Source: DATMER01 sp963741305 (GTDB taxonomy: Bacteria; Acidobacteriota; Thermoanaerobaculia; Multivoradales; UBA5704). From it: DNA of 64,000 bases. Location: the NCBI GenBank assembly GCA_963741305.1, contig CAVUHL010000003.1, positions 2,728,001 to 2,792,000 on the forward strand, given 5' to 3'. The notes beneath the pieces were generated by a model. The model worked only from the letters and a program-made list of their open reading frames with translations. It was not told where the DNA came from and made no database searches. The position numbers were made by a program, and so were the translations under genes. Shown here piece by piece: positions 1 to 12,000 of the stretch (the stretch's first letter is position 1; every line of letters starts with the position of its first letter).

Positions 1-1
1 C

Positions 2-3000
2 TTGGCCGGCCACGACGAAGAGGTGGTCGACCTCCACGAAGCCGAGATGGAGGTCCGCTGGGCGGACGTTCCCCCCAACCGCCGCTTCTTCCTCTCGCTG
101 ACCGCGCGCGAGGAGGGCGACCTGAACGCGCGCGGCGCGCGTCCGTTCACCTATCCCGCTGCCGAAGACGGGGCCTACACCCATGTGCTGGGCGGCGCCA
201 CGGCGCTCGTGGCCGACGGCGAACAGACCGCCGCGGACGATCTGCCCGGCATCCTCTTCTCCGAGGTCACCCGGCCCGAGACCGGCCATCCGGCCGAGGT
301 GGTCTGGGGCTACGTCAAGAGCGACGGCGAGCACATCTACGCCGCCCTCGACTTCACGGTGGACAACACGCTGGACGGCGAGCGCGACTGGGGCGCCCTC
401 CAGGTGGCCATGCCAGAAGGCTGGAAGGAGTTCCGGGTCACTGCGTCGGACGACCGCTGGGGCAAGGCCGGCTTCATCCGCACCGGCAAGGTCGGCCACA
501 CGCACAAGTACTACGAGTTCAAGGTCCCGCTCTCCGAGATCGAGGCCGCCGCGGGCTCCACGGTGAAACTGCGCTTTCAGGCCTACGGTACCGCCGCGCT
601 GCTCGACGGCGAGGAGCTGCTGCCCTGGAACACCTCCGGCTCCCCCCTGTACTGGGCGCCCTTCGAGCGCACGCTGGTCTACAACTCGAGGAACGAGGTC
701 TGGGCCATCTTCCTCGACGAGGACAAACGCCTGCAGCGCTTCCCCGGCGGTTCCTTCGATCCCTCCTACGTCACACTGCCGGTAGTCGCGCCGGCCTTCG
801 CGCCCAATGGCAAGCGCCTGTTCTTCACGAGCGACCGCGATTCGGACAACCCGGAGAGCCCCTGCTTCGAGCGGGCTTCCTATAGCGTCTTCGCCTTTGA
901 CTCGCTGCTCAACCTGACGGCCTCGCTGCGGCCGCGCCGCTCCACCGCGGCGGGCGGCATCCTCCTCGAGGGATCGGCGGCCGACCTCAACTTCGCGCGC
1001 TACACGCTGGAGTACGCCAGCACAGCCGCGCCCACGGTCTGGCGGCCGATCGCGCCGCCCTCCCCGACCGATCTCGTGGACGGCCGCTTCGGCACCTGGG
1101 TACCCCCCGCCCCCGGCTCGTACCTCGTGCGCCTCACCGCCGAGGATCTGGCGGGCAACGTCCGCAGCCGCGTCAAGCGGGTCTCTTGGGCCGACACGCC
1201 GGCCCTCACCGACCTGTACACCGAGCCGGCCTACATCTCGCCCAACGGCGACGGCGTGCAGGACCAGATGGTCCTCCACTACCGCGTGCTCGAGCCAGTC
1301 CACCTGGAAATCTCGATCTTCGACGAGGACGGCGGCCGCGTGCGCACGATGCAGCGCGACCACAGCCTCGTCGGCGCCGAGTTCGAGGTGTCCTGGGATG
1401 GCCGCGACGGCCGCGGGCTACCGGTATCCGACGGCGAGTACCGCATTACGATCGAGAGCTACGAGTTCTTCGTGGTGGTCGACAACACGCCGCCGAAGGT
1501 GACCGCCCAGGCCCTCATCAAGGCCGGGTGCGGCCCGCAGAGGGCGCCATTCCGTCTTCAGACCCTAGCGGTGGCGCCGATGCTGAGCTTCGGGGTCAAG
1601 GACGTCAACTTCGACGGGCTGTCGGTCGAGACCGGCGAGGGCGCGTCGCCCTCGCGCTGGCTGCCGCTCTTCAGCTCCTCGGTGAACTCGGCGGACCAGG
1701 GCTACGGCATGCCGGTCTCCGCGTTCGTGAACCACCGGTTCCGCGTGGAGGGCCGGGACAAGGCCGGCAACCGCGCCCTGGCGGCCACGGCGCTGGGCTC
1801 CGAGTCGATATTCCTGCGTTCCTTCGGCCCCCACCGGCTGCTGCCGGACGGCAAGCTCGCGCAGCTGGTTTCCATGTGCGGCGCCCCGCTGCTCTTCGAG
1901 AAGGGCGCGATGCGGCTGGCCTTCACGGAGTCGGTGCGCGCGCAGACCGACTCGCTGACCATCCAGTTCCAGCCGGTCCCGGCCACCGGTCCACTGAACC
2001 CGAACGGCTGGATCGACGCCCCGGTGCAGGCGCTCGGGAGCAAGGACGGCGAGGTCGAGGCGGTCTGGGATCTGGCCGGCGTCCTGCCGGGCGTCCCCAC
2101 TGCCGCCCGTCTGCGGCTCAAGGATGCCGCCGGCGGCGTGCACTTCTCCGGTCCCTTCACGTTCGAGGTCGATGGAGTTCATCTTGACCGCGATCCCCTT
2201 TCCTCGGCGCTCCTCGAGAGGATCTCCGAGGAGGAGCCCGCGCTCGCCAGTTCCCTGGCGCGCCTCCTCTCCCGGACCGGCCTCGATCCCGACCAGGACC
2301 TGGTGCTGTGGGGCCGCGAGCTCATCACCGCCCCGCTGCACGAGCTGAAGCTGGTGGCCAGCAGCCAGCAGGACCCGCGCTACGCCGTTCCGAAGGCCGT
2401 TCCCGTGCTCGCCATGGAGTCCGACGGCGTCTTCATCGTCAACCCCGCGGACTGGGCGGCTTGCATCACCTACTCGGCCAGGGCGGTGGGCATTACCCAG
2501 GTCCTGCCGGAGCCCGACCCGATCACGGGTCTCGACCGGCGGACTTCGGAGTCCGACCGGAGGCAGTACCAGCTGTCCTGCCTCCAGATCGACGCAAAGT
2601 GGGACCCCGTCCCGGTAGGCGAGTGCAACGCGCCGCGCTTCTCCACCCGGCGGACGCTCCGGCTCACACCAAAAAGTCTGGACGGCAAGGGGCTCCAGAT
2701 CCTCACCCTGTCCGAGCGGGCGCAGGGAGTCCTCTACAGCGTCAATCGCCCGCAGAACGGCACCACCTACGAGTTCCAGATCGAGACCTTGGACTACCCC
2801 GAGGGCAGGATCGACCTGAAAGCGCGCGTCACCAATGTCGACGGCAAGGAGGAGACCGCCGACGTTTCCCTGATCGTCGACCACACGCCGCCCCAGATGG
2901 CCATCACCTACCCTATCGAAGGGCAGCGGATCTGCGGCATCCAGCGCAACGGCCGCAACGTCATGGACGTGCTGGCCCGCATCGACGATGCGGGCGGCGC

Positions 3001-6000
3001 CGCCATGCGCCTCGACCTGCTCAACGCCTCTGGCTCGGAGCGTCTGGAAACGCTCGCTCCGAACCCGCCCGCAGGCGTGCTCGACGTCTCGGACGGCATC
3101 GCCCTCGAGAGATTCCAAGGCAACGGTTGGAGCTACATCAAGACCCAGTTCTCCAAGGGCTCCGAGCGGCTCATTGGCACCGTGGCCGCGACGTATGGCG
3201 GGTTCATCGCCCACCTGGAGGTGGTGGACAACGGAGGCTTCCGTCTCTGCACGGACACTTCCTTCTATTTCGACGGCTTCGTCGAAGGCACCAGGGCCAC
3301 GCGCAACCTCGGGATCTTCTCGCCCAACGGTGACGGCAACCTGGACGAGGTGACAGCCTCCTTCGAGTCCACCGAGCTCACGCTCGTGGACGTGGATGTC
3401 CATCCGGGCAAGCTCGATCCCAAGGATCCGAGGGAGTGCCTCAAGGACGGCGCCCGGGTGCGGAGCCTGGTCTCTGGCCTGACGGTGCCGGAGGGAGGCT
3501 CCGCGGCCTGGGACGGCCGCAACGACGGCGGCACCCGCGTGGCCGACGGCCTTTACGCGATGGTGGTCTCCTTCCGTGACGCCTGCGGCAACCTCGAGGA
3601 GGAGAGGGTCTGTGTCGAGGTCGACACGACCCCGCCGCAGCTCGCCATCGCCTACCCGCGCCCGGGCGATCCGCTGCCCATGGTCATCGAAGTCATGGGC
3701 TCGGTGAACGACCGCAACCTCGACCTCTGGTTCGCCGAGTTCGGCGAAGGCGGAGACCCGGACACCTGGGGCAGCCTCGGAACGGGCAACCGGTCGCGCG
3801 ACACCGAGCTCCTGGCGGCCTGGAACACGTTCGGCCTGGGCGGCGACTACACCCTGCGCCTGCGCGCCCGCGACAGCGCCGCCAACGAGGCGGAGACCCG
3901 CGTGCAGCTCCTGATCGCGGCGCCGTCCGACCTTATCTCCTACCTGGAGGCCGGACCGCGGCCGTTCTCGCCCAACGGCGACGGCCGGCGCGAGCAGGCC
4001 GCCATCCGCTTCGGCCTGGTCAACCCCGCGCGGGTCGACCTGTCCATCCTCAGCACCGGCGGCAACGTGGTCCGAAAGATCCTGGAAGACGTGCCGCTCC
4101 CGGCCGGCGCCGCGCTGCGGACCTGGGACGGCCTCGCCGACAACGGGGCCGAGCTGGCCGATGGCCTCTGGCGCGTCGAGCTCGTCGCCCGTTTGGCGAG
4201 CAACCCGCTGGTGACCCAGCGCGAGGAGGTCTCGGTCCTGCTCGACCGCACGCCTCCCGTGCTCTCCCTCTCCCGTCCGAGCACCGCGTTCGTGCCCGGC
4301 GCCGGTCCGATCGTCGGCTCCATCGGCGACGAGAACCTCGTGGAGTACGTCCTCTCCCTGACGAGCACGCCGGACGCTCCGGCCTGGGAGGAGATCGCCC
4401 GCGGCTCCCGTAACCAAAACGCGGCCAACCTCGGCTCCCTGCAGGGGCTCGAAGAGGGCGAGTACGCCGTCCGGCTCGAAGCCGACGACGAAGGCGAGAT
4501 CCACAGCGGCCTCGTGTTCCGCTTCACGGTGGACAACACGCCGCCCAAGGTAACCCTGTCCGTGCCCGCGGCAAATGCCGTCCTGGGCAAGGCCGGCGGT
4601 CCCGTTCCGGTCGCCGGCGAGGTGGAGGAAGACCACCTCGATGCCTGGAGGCTCGAGTACGGCGCGGGCGACTCGCCCTCGGCCTGGACCTCCCTGGCCA
4701 CGGGCGCGGCCCTGCCGCTGCCGCTGCCGGTACACGGCTGGCACCTCACCAGCGTGGCCGACGGCCTCTACACCCTGCGCCTCGTGGCCGTGGACAAGGC
4801 CGGGCACACGACCGAGGCCAAGGTCAAGATGACGGTGGACAACACGCCGCCGCAGGTGGCCATCACGGCCCCCGCGGACAACGGCTTCGTCACCGGCCCC
4901 ATGGCCGTGACCGGCACGGCCTCCGATCCGCACCTTCTGGAGTACCGCCTGGCCGTGGCTTCCGGCACGTCCGGCAGCTTCTCCGAAGTCGGCGGCGGCA
5001 GCGCCTCCGTCAACACGGGCGAGCTCTTCCAGTGGCTCGCGCTGCCGCCCGACGGCGCAGCGGTGCTCCGCCTGCTCGCCACCGACACCGCCGGCAACCA
5101 GGCCGAGACCACGGTGAGCGTGACCCTCGACGTGCTGCCGCCGGCCGCGCCGCAGCTCACCGCCTTGCTGGAGAACCGGCGCGACGCCCGCCTGACCTGG
5201 ACGGCCAATACCGAGCCCGACCTGGCCGGCTACTTCGTCTACCGCGACGGCGCGAAGCTCAACGCGCAGCCGCTGATCGCGACGGTCTATGTCGACGCCA
5301 ACCTCGGCGAGGGGAGCTTCGTCTACACGGTCCGCGCCGTGGACCGCGCCGGCCAGGAGAGCGAGCGCTCCAACTCCGCCTCGGTCCAAGTGGACGCCAC
5401 GCCTCCCGAAACCGCGCTGTTCCGGCCCGCACAGAACGCCCGCGTGACCGGCATCGTGGACGTGACGGGCACGGCCTGGAGCCTGTCCGATTTCAAGGAA
5501 TACCGCCTGTACGTGGGTCCGGGCGACGGCTCGGCCGGCCGCCAGCTCCTGCGCAAGTCACCGGTGCCCGTGCGCGGCGGCGACCTCTCCCAGTGGGACA
5601 CGACCGCCCTCGCCGAAGGGGCTGTCTACACCCTGCGCCTGGAGGCCGAAGACCTCTCGGGCAACGTGGCGGTCCAGCAGGTCCAGGTGACCGTGGACAA
5701 CCTGCCGCCGGCCGCACCGACCGGCCTCGCGGCCACGCCCTCCGGCACCACCGCGAACGTCGCCTGGAACGCCAACACCGAGCCCGACCTTCGCGGCTAC
5801 GTGCTCTACCGCGACGGCCGCATCGCCAACTCCGGCGGCGCGCCCGTGATCGAGCTCGACCCCTTCATCCTCGTGGCCAGGACCTTCGCCGACACCGGGC
5901 TGCCCGACGGCACCTTGACCTACGAGGTCTATGCCATCGACCAGGCGGGCAACCTGAGCGCCCCCTCGGCGCCCGCGCAGGTCACGCTCGACAACCGCGC

Positions 6001-9000
6001 CCCGTCCGCGCAGATCGTCCAGCCGGCCGACGGCGCCGAGGTCGAAGGCAACGTCTACATTCTGGCGACGACGCCGGATACGGATGTGGCCCGCGTGCTC
6101 TTCCAGTGGAAGCGCCCGGCGGATGCGGCCTGGACCGAGGTGGCCGCTGCCGACACCACCGCTCCGTGGGAGGTCGTCTGGAATACCGAGGGCCTCGCCT
6201 ATGGGGAGTACCAGCTGCGTGCCGTGGCCACCGACCAGGGCGACCGCACCGACCCGGCGCCCGCGGCGATCGCGGTCGTCTTCACCGATCTGACCAAGCC
6301 GCCCGCAGTCGATCTGACCGCCCGCGTCGACGGCGGCGACGTGCGCCTGACCTGGGCCGCGGCCACGCCGGCCGAGCCTGACCTGGCCGGCTACCACGTG
6401 GACCGCACGGACGAGACCGGCTACACCGAGCGCCTGACCGCCGCGCCGATCGCCGCCACCACCTATGTCGACGCCGGCCTGCCCGACGCGGTCTGGCACT
6501 ACGCAGTGATTGCCGTGGACACCACTGGCAACGAGTCCGATCCATCGGAGCGCGAGGCCGTGGTCTACACACCGGTGCTCGAGCAGCCGTACACGCCGAC
6601 GCCGGACGCGGCCACGGTGCTCGCGGGTACAGGCATCGGCGCCGCCGACGTGACCGGCACCGCGGTCCGCGGCTCCGGCACCGCGCCGCTGCCCGCCGCC
6701 ACGGCGGACGACAAAGGCCGGTTCAGCCTGGCCGGGCTCGCCCTGGAGCAGGGCGCGAACACCTTCACCGTGCGGCTGCGCGACGCTGAGGGGAACCTCA
6801 GCAAGGCCGCGTCCGTGCGCGTGGTCGCCGACACGCCGCCGTCCGCCCCGACCGGGCTCGCGGCCGCCCAGCCCTCGACCTACCAAGTCGACCTGACCTG
6901 GAACCCGAACCTGGAGGCCGACATCCTCGGCTACCGGCCCCTCCGGGACGGCGAGCCGCTGCTTGCCGAGGCGCCCATGACGGACCGGTCCGCCACGTCC
7001 CCGACCGACTCGCCCGAAAACGCCGTGGACGGCGATCCGGGTACCACCTGGTGGGCGGAGCCGGTCTACCTCCCGGGTGCGCGGCTCGAGGTCTCGTGGC
7101 CGGAGCCCCGGATCGTCACCGAGGCGCGCATCCTCTGGGGGAGCTTCCAGGGACAGACCTACTTCGCCTCGGACTTCGACGTCGAGGCCTGGGACGGCCA
7201 AGCCTGGGTGCCTCTAGCGAAGGTGCGCGGCAACGGTCAGGCCGAGAGCACGTTCCGTCTCGCTCCTAGCTATCGCACCGACCGGCTGCGCCTCACGATG
7301 CTCGCAGGCCCGGACAACGTGGAAGTGGCCGAACTCGCCGTGCTCGCGCAGCCCTACACCGCAAGCCCGGCGTGGACCGACACCGCTCCCGATGGGCGCC
7401 ACGCTTACACGGTCACCGCCGTCGACCTGTCCGGTTTCGAGAGCGCGCCGTCCGCATCGATCGAGGTCCCGGTGGGAGACGTCACGCCGCCCGCTCCGGT
7501 TATCCTCGCCGGCACGGTCGACGGCAGCCGGACCACGCTGACCTGGACGGCGAGCGCGGAAGCGGCCCGATTCGACCTGTACCGCGACGGCACGCGCGTG
7601 GTTTCGGTGCCCGCCCCCGGCCTCACCTACAGCGAGGTCGTGGCCAACGGCGTCTACCACTACGTCGTGATGGCGGTGGATGCCGCGGGCAACGCGGCCG
7701 CGCCCTCGAACGAGGTCGAGCTCACGGTCGCCGTGGCGCCGCCGCCGGCTCCGGTCGGCCTCACCGTGACCCCCGTGCCCGCGGGCGGAGCCCTGAACCT
7801 GGCCTGGACGCCGAGCCCAGGCACCCAGCCGGTCTCCTGGCGTATCCTCCGCGGCACGGCCGCGGGCGGCCCCTACCAGGTGCTCGTCACCGTGCCGGTC
7901 ACCACCACGGCCTATCGCAACACCGGCCTGACCAACGGCCTGACCTACTGGTACGTGATCGCCGCGCTCGACGGGGCGGGCAACGTCAGCGCCTTCTCCA
8001 ACGAGGCGAGCGGCGTGCCGTCCGACGACGTGGCACCGGGCGTGCCATTCCTCTTCTACCCCACCATCCCGGGCGTGCCGTTCACCACGGACCAGCCGAA
8101 GGCGACCGTGATCGGCTCGGCCGAAGCCGGCATCCAGGTCGTACTGCTGCGGGACGGCCAGCCGGTGGCGACCGCCACCGCGCTCGCCGCCGACGCCGCC
8201 TCGTCCTTCAACTCCGGTGGGATCGAGCTGCCGATGCCGTCGCCCGACGGCCGATACTTGTGGTACCCCTTCCATAACTTCGGCTCCCAGTTCCTTGACC
8301 TGGAGACGGGCTCCTCCGCATCAGACCTGCCGGTGGGAGGTCCGGGACGGTGGTTCCCCGACGGCCGGAGCATTGCCTCCGCCGACGAATACGGCACCAT
8401 CAGCACCTATCGCCTCGCGGACGGCGAGGTCCGGGAGCTGGCTGCGATCGACACCGCCCTCGTAGCCCTGCCCTCCCCCAACGGCCAACGCCTGGCCGTG
8501 GTGGGCACCCGCGAAGGTCAATCCGGCCTGTGGCTCTACGATCTCGGGTCCTCGGCCTGGACACGTCTCGTCAATGCCTCGCCCGACAGCTTCCACACCG
8601 GCGCGATGAGCTGGTCGCCGGACGGCTCGGCACTGGCCGTGCTGCGCACCTCGCCTTCCTACCAGGTGCAGGTGGTGGATGCGGCAACGGGCGCCGCCGT
8701 GACGGTGGAAAGCCAGGCGGGCTACAGCGCTCCCGACTGGTCGCCCGACAGCGGGGAGCTCCTCGCCACTTCCGTCGCGGACGGTTCGGAGCAGGTCGTA
8801 CGCGTGCTCCCGGACGGCAGCGGCCGTCAGCCGGTCACCTTCGGCCCCGGCGACCATCGCTCGCCCCAGTGGTCGCCCGACGGCGGCTCGGTGGCCTGGA
8901 TCTCCGATAGCGGCGTCTTCGTCCAGCCCGCAGACGGCGGCGAGGCGCGGCAGGTACACACCGGCTCCGACGGCGAGCTGGAGTGGACGCCCACCGGCCA

Positions 9001-12000
9001 CCTCTTCCTGCGCAGCAGCTCCGTGGAGCGCATCGTCCTCGCCGGCCGCGTGACCTTCCCCGGAGTGGACCTGGAGGACGGAGACAACGTCCTCACGGCG
9101 GCGACCCGGGACGGCGAAGGCAACCAGAGTGCCCCGTCGCCGGCCATCGTCGTGACCGTCCTCGCCAGCCGGCCCGACCTGTCCGTGTCGGACACCGGCA
9201 TGACCGTCCTGCCGCAGGTGCTCGTCTCCGGCGGCACCGCTCGCGCCACCGCGGTGGTGCGCAATGTGGGCGTGGGCGCATCTTCGTCCACAGAGCTGAC
9301 CTTCGTGGTCCTGACCCCGGACGGTCCGCCCGTGACCGTGGCGGAGCACGTGGGGATCGGCGCGATCGCACCGGGCGCCTCGCTGGCGGTGTCCGCCGAA
9401 TTCTCCCTGACCGGAGCAACCGGCCGCTACACGCTGGTGGCGGTGGTCGATCCCGCCGACACCCTGGACGAGTCCGACGAGACGAACAACCTGGCGTCGA
9501 AGGAATTCACCGTCCTCGCCGACGCCGCCCCGGCGCTCTTCGCCGCCACCGACCGGCCGGTCTACGCGGTCGGCGAGGACGTCCGGATCTCCCTGGAGGC
9601 GGTCAACGGCGGACAGTCGTTCACCGGCCGTCTCGAGATCGCCATCGAGGACGCTGCCGGCTTCCTGGTCGAAAATCTGCCGGGCTTCGACGTGACCGTT
9701 CCGAGCGGCGGCAGCCTGCTCCGCGAGGCGGTCTGGACCCCGGTGGACGTGCTGGCCGGCGCCTACCGCGTCCATGCACGCCTGGGCAACGTTGCAGAAG
9801 CCACGGCGGCCTTCACCCTCGGCAGCTCGGCGCAGGTCACGGCCGAGCTCGCTGCCGACCGCGCCACCTACGTCATCGGCAGCACGGCCCGGCTCACCGG
9901 CAACGTGGCCTACCGCGCTGGCAACGAGGCGCTCACCGGCGTGGTGGCCCTCGTCCAAGTGCTGCCCGAGGCTGGCGGCTCTCCGGTCGCCGAATTCACG
10001 CGCACCCTGGGCGACCTGCTGCCCGGGGCGGGTGGCAGCGTCACCGCGGACTGGCTCACCACCGGAGCGGTGGCGGGCGGCTACCGAGCCCGCATCGAGG
10101 TAAGGCAGGGCGAGCGTGTCCTGGCTACTGCCGAGACACGGTTCGACCTGGCCGCCCAGGCGCCGCGGGTGACCGGCACGCTGACCCTCTCCAGCCGCAC
10201 CCCGGCGTGGGGCAGCCCGGTGACCGCCACCCTCTCCGTCCGCCTGACCGGCGGCGCGGCCCTCTCGCAGGTGCCCGTGCGCGTCGTGGTCCTCGAACCG
10301 GCAGGGAACGAGACTCTGGCCACCCAGCCGTTCCAGCTCGACCTGCCGGCATCCGGCGCCGCGGTGCAGCGCTCCGCGCCGTTCGACGCCGGCGCACTCG
10401 GCCTCGGAGGCCGCCTGGCCATGCTCGAAGCCGACGTGAACGGCCAGACCGTGACGCTCGACGTCGAGAGCCTCACCGTGCTCGACCTCACGCCTCCCAC
10501 GGTGGCGATCGTTCAGCCGCTGGCGAACGCTACGACCGATCCGGACGTCGAGGTCGTCGTAACAGCACGCGACTCGCTGTCGCCGCTCGGACAGGCCGAA
10601 GTGAGCCTGGACGGCGGCGCCTGGTTGCGCATGTCCGTCCGCGACGCCGCCAACGGCCGATTCGCCCGGTCCTTCGCCGATCTCGCCCAGGGCGAGCACC
10701 GGCTCAAGGCCCGCGCGTTCGATGCATGGGGCAACGTGGCGGAGACCGCCGAGATCGCCTTCACGGTCAGCGTGGCCGCCGATCCGGTGCTCACCGCAAT
10801 CAAGACGGACGCGCTGGCCGTCGACCTCGACGGCGACGGCATCCCCGAGCCGGGCGACACGATCGAGTACACGGTCGTCGTCGGCAACACCGGCAGCGCC
10901 CCGGCCACCGACGTGGTGGTCGTCGATCCGGTGCCGGCGCACACCGCCGTGGTGCCCGGCTCCGTCACCACGACAGCAGGGACCATCGAGAATCAGGATC
11001 CGCCGCGGGTCGCCCTGGGCGAGCTCGCCGCGGACGCCGAGGAGACGATCACCTTCCGTGTGACGGTCGTCTCTCCCTTGCCGGCCGGCGTGAGCCAGGT
11101 CGTCAACCAGGCCACGGTCACCAGCGCCGAGCTGCCCGCCGTTCTCTCCGACGATCCGGACCTCGGCGGCGCAGCCAATCCGACGGCCACCGCCATCACC
11201 GCCGCGCCGCGCCTCGTGGCCGAGAAGACCGATACCCTCGCAATCGACGCGGACGAGGACGGCCAGCCGAGCCCGGGCGACACCATCGAGTACACCATCC
11301 TGGTCCGCAACACCGGCAACTCCGGGGCCACGGGCGTGATGCTGAACGATCCGGTGCCGACGCACACCACCCTGGTGTCCGGCTCGAACCAGGCCGATCT
11401 CGGCACGATCGCGGGCGGCGCCAGCGCGACCGTCGCCTTCCGCGTGCGGATCGACTCGACCGTGCCCGCGGGAGTGCACCAGATCTCCAACCAGGGCACG
11501 GTTACCAGCAACCAACTGCCGGCCGTCCTCACGAATGATCCGGACGCCACCGGCCCGACCGTGACGCCGATCACGGCCGCGCCGAGCCTCACCGTCACCA
11601 AGACCGACGTGCTCTACCAGGACGCCGACAACGACGGCACCGCCTCTCCAGGCGACGCCCTGCTCTACCAGATCACCGTCGCCAACGGCGGCAACACCTC
11701 GGCCACCAGAGTGGAGCTGGCGGATGCAATCCCCGCCCACACCGCAATCGAAGCGGGCTCGGTCCAGACCTCTCAGGGTTCCATCACTTCCGAGGAGCCG
11801 GTGGCAATCGAAATCGGCGAGATCGTGGCCGGAGCCAACGCCACGGTCAGCTTCCGCGTGCGGATCGACTCCACCGTGCCGGCCGGAGTGCGCGAAGTCT
11901 CCAACCAGGCTTCCCTCGCCAGCGCCGAGTTGCCCGCCGCCCTTTCCGACGATCCTGATGCCGGCGGCGACGCCGACGCGACTGTTACTCCGATCGCGGC

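Noticed and set aside
1565..5389. A 1,274-codon open frame on the minus strand opposite the giant gene
   Set aside because: It is a shadow of GC-rich coding sequence: no domain, no ribosome site, and His/Arg/Gly-biased composition typical of the antisense frame.
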